Source of the DNA: Trichopria drosophilae
Taxonomy: Eukaryota > Arthropoda > Insecta > Hymenoptera > Diapriidae
Length of the DNA stretch: 64,000 bases
NCBI GenBank assembly: GCA_030407085.1
Contig: CM059584.1
Span: forward strand, 2,599,501-2,663,500
Direction: 5' to 3'
The notes beneath the pieces were generated by a model. The model was not told the DNA's origin. It saw only the letters and a list, made by a program, of their open reading frames with translations, and did no database searches. The stretch's first letter is position 1. Each line of letters begins with the position of its first letter. Made by a program: the position numbers and the translations under genes. Shown one piece after another: positions 11,901 to 22,862 of the stretch.

Positions 11901-14900
11901 CTTTGCCGAGATTTTTTTCTAGGAATTTTTTATTTTAAAATAATAGACTTTCGGACAAAAGGTTACGGAATAAAAATTCTAAGAATTGATAGAAGAATGC
12001 GCTGAAATTTTTTTGGATTTTTTGAGCACTTCGTTCAATTTTCAAAATACTAAAATTTTGAAAAATTGAAAAAACCTTGAAACAAAATTTGAAAAATGTA
12101 AGGGTATTCTTTGATCAATTCAAAGAACTTTTTGTTTCGTAAGATTTTTTTCTAATAATATATTCCTGAATTTTTAGACGAGTTTTCCGAAATTTTGTTA
12201 AAGGAAGTTTTTATTTGTAAATAATAGACTTTCGGAAAAAAGGTTGCTGAACAACAAATTCCCAGAATTGATCAAAGATGTGCTGTTTTCAAAATCAGAA
12301 AATTTAAAAAAAAATTGAAAAAATTTGTTTGTAACAAAAAAAAATTGTCAGGGTGTTCTTTAAGCAATGATTATTTTGTCTCTTTACATTTTTTCCATCG
12401 TATTTTTTCAAGTTCGTAATTTCCAAATAAAAAATTCCTGAACCTTTCGCGGATTTTTCGTGTTTTTTCCGCCCTTTTGGATACTTCTACCTTCATTTTC
12501 AAAATGTCAATATGTGCATTTTAAGTCCCTTTCTCGAGGACACGATTTCTTTACTTCAAACGATTTCTGAAATTTTTACAATGCAAAAAATGATATAAAG
12601 AAATAGACAATTTGAAAAATGCATGTTTTTTTGGAAATAATCGTATATGGGTTTTCAGGGTTGCATTTTTTGAAAAATCTAACAAATGATTCTGAAAGTT
12701 CAGATATTCCTGTTTATATATTTTTTTGTAACCTTTTTAACACCAAATACAACCATTGAAAACTACTTTTTATTAATAAAAGGTCTATTTAAATGAAAGG
12801 TCAATTTATTATACATAAAAAACATGTAACATGACGTTAATGAGACTTTCCCTATTAAAAAGTAAAGAATTAATAATTTATCAAGTTATTATTAAATTAG
12901 TCATTGTATTTTCTAACACCTTATTATTAAATTAAATTAGTTAAGTTTTGCTCATGAATTTAGTAGGTTTTTACTTCATATTAATAAAAACGATTACTCA
13001 TTAAATTTTTGGCAGACTTTTCACTCTTTCATTAGTAGTTTTTGACTAATTCAGATTTAGACAGTCGTGTTATCAAGAATGTACGATAAATACTATATGA
13101 AAATACGTTTTATAACGGCAGGTCTTAACGCTATTACAGCGACAATTCTTTTTCTGTCTCCATTCTTTAAAAATTACACAACTAAGCTGCTACAAAATAA
13201 TGATTGCTTTTAGAAAACTATACAAGTCTTAAGGAATACAAATTGATAATAAACGAAACATTTTTTATGAGAAATTGAGTGTTAATTCACGAAAAGAATC
13301 TAAACATTACTCAATTTACTGGGTTGACAAACACTTTGCAAGTATACGATTAAAATAAACGATAAATTCAAGAAAGCGGACAAAACAGACGAAAATCCGT
13401 CGATTAAAATTGATTATTACTTTCTTACACTTTACTTACTTTTAATCATGGAAACTGGACAAAATTTGTTATCTGCTAAGTTTCTATCCGTGCTATAACA
13501 TGGAAGAAATCTGACAGAATATTTTCAATAGTGATATTGTTCGATTAAGTAATAATCTAGGAACTACAACCTTTTTGCAAAAATAACATAACATCTAAAC
13601 AGAAACTTGTAAAACAAAAGAAGAATTAGAATTTGACGAAAAATTTGTTACTGAAGGTTTTCATACTTTTTCACATATTTAGACACTGCTAATCATAATT
13701 GTTATATTTTTAGCAAAAATAGAAAGAAATTATTTTTAAATTGATACGATTCAATGCACTCCAGTTGAATATTCTATAGCGGCTTGACCCCTGTGGTATA
13801 TGGATTTGCATATAATTTAGGGGTCTTCTTTTCTAACAGTCTGGTTTCAACTGATTTTTCATATGTATTAGCTGTTTATAACAAAATTCTACAGTTATTA
13901 ATAGTTTCTTTGAAGTTTACAAACTGATAAAAAAAAGGGATTTCGAAAATTAAATTTTCTAGCCTTATTTTATTTATATATGTGGCATTTCATGTAATAA
14001 GAACCACTTTTTTGGACCTATTTTTTAAATTTTATTTCCCCATTAAAAAAGTTGTCATTTTTACGAATTTTAAATACCGTTTGTAAAATACGTTAATACA
14101 ATCCGCTCGTTTTGTTAAAAATTCTGTTGAAAATTACCAAAAAAATTTGTTCCCCTTCGATAAAAATTCACAAAGTTATGGTCAGTTAGCACACACTTAT
14201 CACGACGAAAACCCCTGAAGTACATGTGTCTATGTGCTATACAGGGGCCTTCTTTAACAATTCCCTTTCTGCACACATTTTGTAATAAAAAGCTTAAAAA
14301 AAAAAGTTTCGTATAGTTTGTTTATTATTATCAACAAATAAACATAATTATTATACAAAATATTTAATTATTAACGTTTATAATCATATTGCCAAAAATA
14401 AGAAGCAAAAATGTGCAAATTCTAAATGGTTTCCAGGTAAAGAAAAATGTATGGTTCAGAACATTAAAAAAGAATTTACGAAAATTGGATTTTTTGTTTC
14501 AAACTAAGTATTCTCGTCAATTTTTGACAAAACAATTGTTATAACAAATTTATTGAACTAAAAGTTACTTTTTTATAACATTTAAAACAGACAAAAACAA
14601 ACTTAATAAATAAAAGAAATGAAGAAGTCCAAGTGTTAAAAAAAGATTTCATATGTTTAAACCTTATAAATTGCATAATTTTCCATTCATTTCTGAAGGA
14701 GATAAAGTTGATTAGAATTTGTAACAAATGATGAATATTTACGATTGATTGATGCGAATTGTCAATGGTTAAGGCGGTAAACTAAGTAATTGACGATAAT
14801 TGCTTAAAGTGGGAATCATTTAAAGAAAATTGATCTAAATTGAATGATGTTGATCAACGTATAGAAATAAAAGAAACTAAACGGACATTTAGAAAAATCT

Positions 14901-17266
14901 AATGCACTTACTCGAAATACAAGAAACTATGAATTATAAAAATATCTAAAAAAATTTAAATTTGAATTTAATTAGGTTATATTATTAGTTCAAGTTTATT
15001 GTAGTAAATTCTTTAAAGGAAATTTTTTATATATTTGGAATAAACGTATGATAAATTAAAAACCAACTTTCATGCCAGGACATTCATCAAAATTTACAAC
15101 TTTAAAACTTTTCACTAGTAACTAATTAAAATGTAGTAGATTGCATTGTAGCATTTTAAGTTATCTGTAGCTTATCGTATTTTAAACAGAAACTCTACCT
15201 CTCTCTACTCAGAAGTTCTATTGGTGTATTCGAAACATTCAAAATGACAGTTGGTTTTTAAAAGATGATTTTCTTTAGAAAAAACATTACAAAATTAAAC
15301 ATGGAAACCAAAATATCTGATTTTCCAAGTTTATATGCTTATTTCAGAAAAAACTAAAATTATTTTACATTAAGCGAGAAAAAAATGATTATCTTACGAG
15401 CAATTCTATCTCCTTCTTTAAAGCAGACGAATTTCAGAAGAGAGTCGGTGATGTTATGGAAGATTTTGATGTTCTCGCGTTCTGCTTCATCAAGACACGG
15501 GCCCACGGATGATGTATAATTTGTAAGGCAGTCCTTGAAAATTGGTGTTTTCCTGCAGTATTTTTTGAAAACGACATCCAAATCGCCCGTAGGTGCAGCT
15601 AGGGCCATTTCTTCCTGGAGCTCGGTCACGTTGACGAGGGATTGAAGACATTTTGCGACGTTTCCTTGAGCATTGAAAGCAGTATCAAAGGCGGTGGCTC
15701 CTCCATTCTTTTCGCATTTTTTTCTTATCAAATTCAAAGCATGTTCCTGATTGAAGGCAGTCAAATTCGCCAGATTCAAATTCTGCAATCCAGGCACACC
15801 GGAGATACCTTGCACCGACGACAATATTTCATTTACGTTGGGCACACCTTCCTGAGCCAGAGCACAGCCCAGAAAACCTATAATATGAATTGTATTGTAA
15901 AACAGAGAGAAATAATAAAATAAATGTTTCGAGTGAAGAATTTTGTAGTAGACAAATAAGTAATTCTTTTATCTGAAAAGGAGCTAGAATATCAAGGTTT
16001 AAACAAGGTATGTTTAGACCCAGGTACTAATTTATTGCAGAGGAACCAGAATCTGGCGCAGACTAGCCGCAAGCGTGGAAGATTTTTTAGCAGTTGTTTA
16101 TGAATGGTTACCATAAACTATTGCAATATTTAACTACACCATCCTAGTTCCAGCCCAATTCTAGTCACCATCTAGCCATTACAGTTGTGGCAGCTAGTCT
16201 AACATCAGGAATCGATCAGATTTTTACCGGGGACAGACTTGTGTCATTCTTAAATTTTATGTGATTTCGTGGCAATCATTTACACTTAGGGTGCATTAAT
16301 TTTCTAACTGTGTCTCTATACATTCGAAGCGATGTAAAAATATGGAAATCACGGAAAGGTATATCTCGAGGAAAGATCTAAATAACGATGAAACTCACCC
16401 TACAAATAATTATGAACGAGGAAATGAAAGGTGATTTCGAGTTTGACATTGGATCATATTTTCAACATTAAATTTTTAAATAGCAACCATTTCTTGACAT
16501 CGGTAATCGCAAAAGCTTAATATTTTACCAAAAAAATGCACTATCAAGATGGATGCAATCAAGCAAATAATGTAATTCACAATTAGTGTTCAATGACCCA
16601 TTGCGGGAAAAATTTCTTTTACCTACACGGAAAGAAAAGAAATGGTTTTTACTATCTAAATAGTGGAATCTGGCACAACTACACTCTTTATTAATTAAAT
16701 AGCATTGACTATCTAATTCGTCGAGGGAACTATTTCGATAGTAAAATTAACTAAAAATGATGACTGTGCCTTATCCTACTCCCTCGTTTATTCTTGTCTT
16801 TAATCTATGTCAAAAATATGTGTGTCTATTTAATGAATTAAATTGGTCTGAAATAACTTGGAACGTATGCCATCCAATGTCGAGTCCAACGTCATCATTC
16901 AACTGCTTATTATAAAGTATTCAAGTATTGATCTTAATTAATTTGTTTGGCACAAACATCTACATTTTAAGTGGTTCCTATATACGTTGTCCACTATAGG
17001 AGTTAACATTTTCAAACGAGTAAATAATATGAACGATAAAAAATAACTTATAAAATGGAGAATTAAAAAACAACCATGAAATTGATAAAATCGGAGAAAA
17101 GCATTTATTTTACACATATGAAAAAAAGTCAGATATCATTTTCATGAACTAATAAAGTACTTTTTCAATTCAAATCTATAAGAGCGTGAGATAATAATCA
17201 TAAATAATATATAATATTACCAATTAAGTAGACCACTGCTGCCAGCCTAAACGTACTCGTCGCCAT
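8836..17266 (-). CDS. 27 kDa haemolymph glycoprotein family protein (four exons, complete)
   Basis: Joining 17266-17221, 15877-15398, 9964-9796 and 8962-8836 on the minus strand gives one open frame of 273 residues plus stop. All introns have GT-AG ends and the phases agree (1, 1, 2). The protein starts MATSTFRLAAVVYLIGFLGC and has a signal peptide with likely cleavage after ALA (residue 23). The mature part has 12 cysteines in a spread typical of the insect 27 kDa haemolymph glycoprotein family (DUF1397), and five N-glycosylation sequons (NLT, NVT, NYT, NIT, NST), which fits a secreted glycoprotein. The molecular role of this family, first described from Manduca haemolymph, is unclear; it is abundant in haemolymph and fat body. 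Size (about 30 kDa before processing) fits the family. Introns 2 and 3 carry foldback elements. Family assignment is by pattern, not by search. Confidence 0.88.
9080..9275. repeat. Dispersed repeat segment related to the 11.5-12.7 kb element
   Basis: The TTCCTGA.CTTTTCG part near 9078 and the GATTCTGAAAGTTCAG part near 9255 recur in the same order at 12448 and 12690, together with the preceding TTGCNTTTTTYGAAAAAT. It lies in intron 3 of the haemolymph-protein gene. Confidence 0.45.
9318..9726. mobile_element. Foldback element of the GTCGG-TTTTT family (copy 1)
   Basis: The left side is rich in ACCGACAGGTCAAAAA-type units, and the right side has the inverted form (GTCGGTTTTTCGACC, ATCGGCTTTTTGAATG). 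The centre (AAAGCCGACACATAAAAAA ... ACAGTAATTTTTTAC) is shared with the copy at 20657-20842. No open frame; a non-autonomous foldback or snap-back repeat is the best description. It sits in intron 3 of the haemolymph-protein gene. Confidence 0.6.
9796..9964 (-). CDS. Exon 3 of the haemolymph-protein gene
   Basis: 169 bases between acceptor TTTACTAG|TGTTC and donor TGCAG|GTGAG. It encodes LFIAAGGPQCFTSKRPAMQN, then CANSTYGGYVQKLADP and onwards to FDDKAC, with three cysteines and one NST sequon. It joins in frame with exons 2 and 4. Confidence 0.88.
10370..11005 (+). repeat. Direct repeat pair, copies about 574 bp apart
   Basis: The blocks at 10370-10435 and 10945-11005 share the pattern AAATRGG.CCGRRAAT.CTCTACTTTG followed by TTGTTAARTAATATACTA. 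They are diverged direct copies inside intron 2. Confidence 0.5.
11541..12560. mobile_element. 1-kb foldback transposable element with ~150-bp inverted arms
   Basis: The left arm starts at 11541 (TCAAGTAAAGAAATCGTGTC) and the right arm ends at 12560 with its inverse (GACACGATTTCTTTACTTCA). The arms stay alignable for about 150 bases, both containing TCCTCGAGA, ACATTTTGAAAAT, AAGTATCC, ACACGAAAAAT and TTCAGGAATTTTT. Between them are internal direct repeats with AATAGACTTTCGG and CAAAGAACTTTTTG. No transposase is encoded, so it would need one in trans. It is inserted in intron 2 of the haemolymph-protein gene. Target-site duplications could not be fixed. Confidence 0.7.
13787..14255. repeat. 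Two related short hairpin-bearing repeats
   Basis: One (13787-13829) reads GACCCCTG ... AGGGGTCTTCTTTT and the other (about 14212-14255) CCCCTGAAGTACAT ... CAGGGGCCTTCTTT. Each has a short CCCCT/AGGGG stem enclosing about 25 bases of AT-rich sequence and is followed by CTTCTTT. They look like decayed copies of one small element. Confidence 0.35.
15398..15877 (-). CDS. Exon 2 of the haemolymph-protein gene
   Basis: 480 bases between acceptor TTATAG|GTTTTC and donor GCTC|GTAAGAT. It completes the signal peptide (FLGCALA), then covers the N-terminal two thirds of the mature protein, starting QEGVPNVNEIL, with six cysteines (KKC, AKC, KYC, DCL, GPC, VCF) and four of the five sequons. Confidence 0.9.
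15878..17220 (-). other. Intron 1 of the haemolymph-protein gene
   Basis: A 1.34 kb intron. At 16623 it contains TACACGGAAAGAAAAG, which resembles one end of the TACAC...AGAAAAA MITEs elsewhere in this window, but no matching opposite end was found. Otherwise nothing is recognised. Confidence 0.5.
17221..17266 (-). CDS. Exon 1 of the haemolymph-protein gene (signal peptide)
   Basis: ATG at 17266-17264 in context AAAATAAAATGG. It encodes the first 15 residues plus one base and ends G|GTAATATT. The hydrophobic AAVVYLI core of the signal peptide is here; the rest is in exon 2. Confidence 0.85.
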
Positions 17267-17296
17267 TTTATTTTACCTTTAAGGTTACCGGAATCA

Positions 17297-17328
17297 ATCC
17301 TGAAATCAATGAAACGGGTAAATTTATA
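17297..17328 (-). promoter_or_regulatory. Predicted core promoter of the haemolymph-protein gene
   Basis: On the minus strand TATAAAT (17328-17322) stands 27 bases upstream of an initiator-like TTTCAGGA whose A is at 17301. That would give a 5' UTR of about 34 bases before the ATG at 17266, ordinary for a TATA-type insect promoter of a highly expressed secreted protein. This is inference from motifs alone in AT-rich DNA. Confidence 0.45.
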
Positions 17329-17579
17329 TCACACAATAATGCATATAAATTTGTTGAAAATTTACAAAATTTATCTCTCAATAAATTATGTTTTACAGTC
17401 GTGACATTCTTATGGATTATTCGAAAATTTGTATTTATGTTTTGATAAAAATGAGTGCTGAACTCTAACCCGGAAATTTCTACACTTTACAACAGAAAAG
17501 TTTGGCAAAAATTAGAATATTTATCGATAATATTATAAATTAGAATATTACGAATAACTGGCCATCTCAATCGTGAGGC

Positions 17580-18085
17580 GAAAAATCGGACAGCTTAGTT
17601 TTGGGACGAAGAACCAGACATTTCGGCAGTTGCGACGAAGAACCGGACATTTCAGAATTTTCGGTAAAAAACCGGACATTTCAGAATTTGCGACGAAGAA
17701 CCGAACATGTCAACATTTTCTACATCGATTTATTATATGCAACTTTTGAAATGTCAGGTTTTTCGCACAAAAATTTTGAAATGTCCGGTTCTTCGTCACA
17801 AATTCTGAAATTTTTTGTCGCAAAAATTTTCGACATGTCCCGTCCTTTATCTCTCTTTTGACATGTCCTTTTCTTCGTACCAGCCATCGTCATATTTATT
17901 ATAAATTGTATTACATTATTTTTCTAAAGGCTGAATACGGAAACGAATTTATAATAATTCAAAACAGAATAAGCGATGATAACATTAGTAAACAAAAATG
18001 GTCTGGATACATTTTTAAAAGAAATAAATTATTCCAAATTTGTTTTTTTATATCTTCAAAATATTTTATTACTCAACCCATTAGG
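17580..18085. mobile_element. Foldback element, CCGGACATTTC family (copy 1)
   Basis: The left side has three units of ACGAAGAACCGGACATTTC; the right side has inverted units (GAAATGTCCGGTTCTTCGT). From about 17878 to 18085 the sequence matches 55270-55460 closely: ACCAGCCATYGTCATAT, TTTTTCTAAAGGCTGAA, GATAACATTAGTAAACAAAA and TTTTATTACTCRACCCATTA. So the same unit occurs twice in the window. No protein is encoded. It lies just upstream of the haemolymph-protein promoter. Confidence 0.65.
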
Positions 18086-20656
18086 TAACTTCTGAAATTA
18101 CGTTTTTTACACTTCGACTTTAATCAAGTATTTAGTATCAAAATCGAATTGAAAGGTACATATTCTCCAATTTCAAGGTAGCTTTTTAAAATTCCGTGAT
18201 CAAAATCGAGTTTCGATCATCAGGAATTTTAATGTGGCGCCAAAATTGAATAAAAAATACGAAAAAATTAGGTAACATTTATTCTTCTCATTTTTTTTGA
18301 GCTATTAGAATATTGGGATTTTATTGAAACTATGTATAAAGGTGGTCAAAATATTTGAATTTCAAGAAACCATTTTAGTGTAAACCTGAGATCATTGCTA
18401 CGACTTAAAAATTACGCCCATAATGAAAATTTCTTTGGAAATTTCCTAACGCTCTAACCAAAAAACTGTCAGCTTTTTAAAAAATGCTAAGAGTGAAAAG
18501 CTCTTATAATTTACTGCGAAATACAGTGGCATTTATTCGAATTTTATTTTGAGAAATTTTGTATGTACATGTTTTTCGCAATTTTAAATTATTTACGAAA
18601 AATGTTGAAAAAAATGTTTGCATATTCAATGATGAATTCTCGAGCGTTTTTTATTGTTTACAATTTGTACCAAAAGTTGATAGTTTTCAAAATATTCAAA
18701 ATCCATTCTAAATGTATTAAAATAGAATCTTCACATTCAAATTGTTTAATTTTTTATGTTGATAAATGTTTATATTGTAAATTTCGGATTAGAAGACAGA
18801 TTTTGAAAAAAAAGTCCAGTACAATTCAAATTTTGTAACCTTCTAAAATAAATCAATATTTTTCTTGTAACGTAACACCATTATTTTATTTATTTATTGT
18901 TACACGTGATTTGTTAATGTCTTCTGTGAAAATAACTAAAAAATCTCTAAACAAACTTTGATATTTCTTGCCCAAATCACATTTCGTAAAAAAAACTGTT
19001 ATTAATAAGTTCTTAAGCTAAATCTATCTGTTATAATTTTTAATGGAATCTTTTAAAACGAAATTCATTAAATTAAACACAAAAATTTATTCAAAACATG
19101 CAAATTTTGATTTCGACACGAAACAAATTAATCTGCAACACGAGCAGACTAAAGTGTCGAAACGTGCGATTATTACAAAATTCGATAATATAATTTTATC
19201 ACTTTCAATCAAATTAAAAATCATTCTTTTTATATTTTAATAAAAAACCGGTTGTATTAGACCTCAAATGATGGTAAACAATTTATCTTACTGAGATATT
19301 TTACGAAATGAAGATTGATGCACGCGACGATTAGGTTGTGTCGGATGTTCTAGTTGGATATAATTTTTTAAACTGAACATTAACAAGTTAGGTACAAAGT
19401 GTATTTGTCAAGTTATTTGTAACAAATTGTTTTTTTTTAATTAAAAACATTGTTGTTTAATTAAAATTGAACTGCAGTCATAACATAATAATGTAAAAAT
19501 TAAAAAGAAAAATTCCAAAGTAAAAACAAATAATATAAAAAACACATGGATCTAAAGTAAATTAAGATTAATATAGCATATAAATGATTAACAAATTTAA
19601 TCAAACATGATTAAAATTCTCATTGAAAAAGTAATTTCGCGATGGATTATTTCTTGCTTATAAATAAAATTAAAAAAAAAATAAATCTCAAACTCTGGCA
19701 TTGTAAGTCATTTTTAGTTAAATATACAGCATAAAAGTTAATTTATTTAATATTCATTTATTTTTATCAGGACCATTCTATACAATATTTGGTAATAAAT
19801 TTAAAACGGAAATTGATGTCTTTAAAATTGAAGGCATTTTTGCTACCACGATCTACTTATCACCTATCATTTCCAAGAAATACAAGATTCAAAGCGAATG
19901 TGACAAGAATTTTGATAACGATTCTAAGTACTTTCATAACATATTAAAAAACTGCAATGATATATCGACATAAATATTGTATCATAGGACGATATGAAAA
20001 TGAACGAAATTATTATGAAATTGTTGCTTTGAACTTTTGACAATTTAATTAAACATTATTTATAGACACGATAAAACAGTTACATCATTTTTATTCACTC
20101 TTATTACATAAGTTAAGATTTTTGCAAAAAAATTACCACCGATTTCTGAATTAATAAAAATCGAAAAGGGTTATCATAATTCGGCAATTTTTTATTAACG
20201 AATTGTAAATCATTAATATATTATAAAAACAATATTAGTGCATAGTCATTTTATATCCTTTATTAGCAAAATTTATTATTTATCCAATGAGTAATTTTAA
20301 CTTTACGATTCTGTAATTTTTAACTAATTCAAATTTGCAAAGTAATATATTATGTATTTATTTAATGTAAATTTTTTCATTTAATTGCAACGAAGTAATC
20401 AATAACAATAAGAAAATAAATTTATAATACTGCATTATATTTAGTGTATAACAAAAAATAGATAATAAACATATTAACTAATATATAAGTGAGTTCTAGG
20501 CATTTTAAAATAGTGAAACTATTACATTTAAGCCACAAGAATTTACCTGATATATTATGTCATACTTTACTAGTAAAAATAAGTAAATTAAATTATTTTG
20601 ATAGGTTTTCCATTGTCGCACAATAATTAGATAAGTTAAAACACTGGGTTATAACC
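18086..20656. other. AT-rich intergenic DNA, nothing recognised
   Basis: Very AT-rich. The few open frames (for example 18563-18838 and 19043-19240) have low-complexity composition and no family features. No gene, RNA or clear repeat can be supported. Confidence 0.55.
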
Positions 20657-20842
20657 TACCACAGGTCAACAATCCAACGGTTATAAAGCCGATAGTCCAA
20701 ATGTCGACAGGCAAAAAGCCGAGACATAAAAAAATAGACACATCTACATGCGGACAGTCATTTTTTGAAGTGTCGGTTTTTTGACCGTCGGCTTTTTTGA
20801 CCCGTCAGCTTTTTCCTTTATCGGTTTTTCGATCCACACCCA
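20657..20842. mobile_element. Foldback element of the GTCGG-TTTTT family (copy 2)
   Basis: The left half carries AAAGCCGATAG, GTCGACAGGCAAAAAGCCGA and ACATAAAAAAATAGACACAT; the right half the inverse, with TGTCGGTTTTTTGACCGTCG and TTATCGGTTTTTCGATCCAC. It aligns along its centre with the copy at 9318-9726. Non-coding. Confidence 0.6.
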
Positions 20843-22613
20843 GTAAAGAACTAATTTTTTACTAATTCTAATAAGTATTAAAGTGAAATATTGAATTTTT
20901 ACTTGTAGATCGGTAGAATTTTATTAATAAATTAGTTTTTTGAATTACTTTTTAGTAAAAAAAAAAATACTATTTGATAGGGCCCTAGAAATTCTGGATA
21001 ATTCGGAATTAAGGAGTAAATAAGACCTTGGAATAATTGCAATTAGATTTTTAATGTTAATAAATATCTTAATAATAAAAGTATCATCATTTATTAACAA
21101 ATAATAATATTTTTAGTCGCTGTTTATTTCGTCATATTTTAAGAAAACACTCTTATAGTAAAATGTTTAGTCTCTATAAGCAATAATAGAAAACAAAAGT
21201 GAATAAATTTTATAAATAGAATAGTATAATATATATATATATATATAATATCAGAATATAGTTATGTGATGGATAATAACAACATTTAAGAGCACAGATT
21301 TCCTTTCATTTTGAAAATATAAATAAAATAATTGGTATAAATAAACTATTAAATGCCATCGTATACAATGTATGATTAATGAACAAATTAAACGAATAAT
21401 ATTAAAAAATATTACTAAAAGTCTCTTGCATTTGCGGGCGTAAAACGTTTCCTTCACGCCTCCTGAGGAGTAAAATAAAGTTTTCGCCCATGGAAGCGCG
21501 AAATAGGCATTTTAAGCCCCCAAATCGAGGCGCAAAAATATTTTACGCCTACTGCGTCAAAAAATAATGAATCTCAGGAGTAGAATTTTTTCTGACCTCT
21601 GTTATCGAGATGCAAAATCGCATTTTACTCCCTGATACAAAAATAACTATTTACTTTTCATTTTATATTTTATTTTACATTTTATATCAAAATATACGTA
21701 AATTTTCTTCGAGAAATTCTTTTTTAAATTTTCTTCGAAAAAGTTAATAGTTTACTAATGAAACAGTTAATAAAAAACGTTTCTTATTTTATTAAACTGT
21801 AATTTATAATTTATAAACTATTAATTATATGAATTACATAAAGAATAATGTATAAATCTTCAGTATAGCAGATGTTAATTGTAGATACAAAAATATATAG
21901 TTTCATTTATAGATTATTAAAGTTCATCATAACGAATAAGGGATCGTTGTAAAATGTTTTATTTTTTCTTTAATTTATTGGTTACTCCGAATTAATAAGA
22001 TATTTAAAATAATGAATATTTACATTCATAACTTTTAACTTGAAATACCTATCCACGAAGTTACTTTAAGAACAAATCGCAAACTTGTTTTTGAACAATT
22101 ATTATCATTTATAAATTAAATTATTCATTTTATTGAAAGGAAAGAATGAGAGGAAAATTTAAATAAAAAAAATTTTCATATCAGTCTTGATGAAGAATTC
22201 GTAACGAACTTTTTGTTAATCATGAATCAGTCTTTACACGTTGCTATGAGCTAAAATCAATGACTTTTAAGAGACTTAATCTTGAACTAATGATGTCATG
22301 CATGACTCGAAGGAGTTAATATTGTAAACAGTCAATTATTAGTATTTTTAAATTAACTAATATCTTTTAAAGCGTAAACTTTGTAGATTTTAGTAAACTA
22401 ATAAATTCGAGATAATGTAAAAATCTGTAAAATAATCAAAGTTGACAATTTAATGAAGTCACCGCTAGCCATATATTTCAGTTTTGTGAATTGGAAATGC
22501 ATAAAAATTCAATTTATATTTCGGCTAGTAAAGTGAGTAATTTTTCAAATAAATTAATTGGTCATATTTGATTAAGTTATTGCAACGATTATAGGTTCTA
22601 ATATGAATAATTG
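20843..22613. other. AT-rich intergenic DNA with a (TA)n microsatellite
   Basis: No gene seen. It includes a TA microsatellite at about 21225-21250 and a short patch near 21460-21640 with repeated GCGTAAAA/TTTTACGCC words in both orientations, possibly a decayed element. Confidence 0.5.
21225..21250. repeat. (TA)n microsatellite
   Basis: Simple AT dinucleotide repeat within AT-rich DNA. Confidence 0.85.
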
Positions 22614-22862
22614 CTCTCTAAATTTTGTGGTGTGAGAATTCACTCTTGGGTTAGTGAAAACCGAGCAACTTTCGTGAAAGAGTGAATATTGAACTCTTTA
22701 AAAGTGAAATTTCAATCTAAATTTCCCTCCGAGACGTGAAGTTGACAACTCCGGAGGAAAGAGTGAATTTCTTCTTAAAGAGTTGAATATTCCCTCTATC
22801 AGGAGAGTTGCTCGGTTTTCACTAATTAAAGAGTGAATTCTAACTCCAAGAAATTTAGAGAG
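22614..22862. mobile_element. MITE with ~90-bp terminal inverted repeats (CTCTCTAAATTT ends)
   Basis: The left arm runs CTCTCTAAATTTTGTGG, AGAATTCACTCTT, TTAGTGAAAACCGAGCAACT and GAACTCTTTAA. The right arm is its inverse: TTAAAGAGTTGAATATT, AGTTGCTCGGTTTTCACTAA, AGAGTGAATTCT, AAATTTAGAGAG. Only about 70 bases separate the arms. At 249 bp without coding capacity this is a typical MITE. Related pieces with the AGAGTTGCTCGGTTT core occur at 31700-31745, and a fainter one near 32905-33005. The flanks give no certain target-site duplication. Confidence 0.8.

Larger units (their letters stand above)
9965..15397 (-). other. Intron 2 of the haemolymph-protein gene
   Basis: A 5.4 kb intron containing a duplicated block (10370-10435 and 10945-11005), a (TAA/TTA)-rich tract near 10835-10880, the foldback element at 11541-12560 and two GGGG/CCCC-ended hairpins near 13787 and 14213. 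No nested gene could be supported. Its large open frame at 10725-11153 is created by the ATT-rich tract. Confidence 0.6.

Noticed and set aside
15642..15923. A 93-codon plus-strand frame
   Set aside because: Antisense shadow of exon 2 of the haemolymph-protein gene.
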